From assembly GCA_021808185.1 (NCBI GenBank), contig JAKBCB010000297.1:1-5257 (forward strand): a stretch of DNA of 5,257 nucleotides, given 5' to 3'. Origin of the DNA: Pseudomonadota bacterium. GTDB lineage: Bacteria > Pseudomonadota > Alphaproteobacteria > Acetobacterales > Acetobacteraceae. Position 1 is the first letter of the stretch. Each line of letters opens with the position of its first letter. A program made the translations under genes and the position numbers. The notes beneath the pieces are model-generated. The model saw only the letters and a program-made list of their open reading frames with translations, was not told the DNA's origin and did not search any database. Positions 5,216-5,257 of the stretch are shown piece after piece.

Positions 5216-5234
5216 GCGACTCGAAATCAGTCAA
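5208..5234 (-). promoter_or_regulatory. Predicted ilvE promoter
   Basis: Read on the - strand, TTGACT (complement of 5229-5234) and TATAGC (complement of 5208-5213) are 15 bases apart, a short but usable spacing. Transcription would begin near 5201, leaving a leader of about 35 bases that contains the GAGGAA ribosome site. No leader peptide or attenuator fits in this short leader. The spacer contains TCGAGTC, also found upstream of the regulator promoter at 201-207. Confidence 0.45.
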
Positions 5235-5257
5235 TGAACCTGTCGTAGTTCGAGGGA

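Noticed and set aside
1..5257. CRISPR array, tRNA, rRNA, insertion sequence or attachment site
   Set aside because: No regularly spaced direct repeats, cloverleaf, transposase signature or flanking terminal repeats were seen anywhere in the window.

Overview
The window is high-GC bacterial chromosome. Protein content and gene order (an FNR-type regulator, pgsA, moaD and moaE, ilvE) suggest an alphaproteobacterium. Rhodospirillales/Acetobacteraceae is my best guess, but that is an inference from protein flavour and not a proven placement. Most coding sequence is strongly GC-biased in the third codon position. The main AT-rich patches are at about 120-260, 4211-4226 and 5180-5240, and these are where promoters would be expected.

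Left part (1-1185, + strand). A 342-base gene-free leader holds a small hairpin near its left end, three ATCGA(G/A) direct repeats spaced by about one and two helical turns, tandem CATTTTT repeats and a sigma70-like promoter. It precedes a Crp/Fnr-family regulator with the cysteine pattern of an oxygen-sensing [4Fe-4S] FNR protein and the E-SR recognition helix of FNR.

Middle part (1310-3121, + strand). A run of co-directional genes follows: pgsA (phosphatidylglycerophosphate synthase), a small predicted outer- or inner-membrane lipoprotein of unknown function, moaD and moaE. The lipoprotein stop overlaps the moaD start by four bases, and moaD and moaE are ten bases apart. The last three genes therefore look like one transcription unit making both subunits of molybdopterin synthase. 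A perfect 20-base GC palindrome lies between pgsA and the lipoprotein gene and may separate or attenuate the two halves.

Right part (3135-5166, - strand). ilvE (branched-chain amino acid aminotransferase) has a promoter at the right edge. It is followed in the same direction by a small uncharacterised gene overlapping a gene for an AbiEii/AbiGii-like nucleotidyltransferase. The two-gene pair has the layout of a toxin-antitoxin-like module and is the least ordinary item here. It converges on moaE, with a strong hairpin exactly on the 13-base junction.

Functional links: FNR proteins commonly control anaerobic respiration, whose reductases often need molybdenum cofactor, so the regulator and the moa genes could belong to one physiology. 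No FNR box was found before any gene here, so that link is only suggestive. The rest is housekeeping metabolism (phospholipid synthesis, branched-chain amino acids) plus the accessory nucleotidyltransferase pair.
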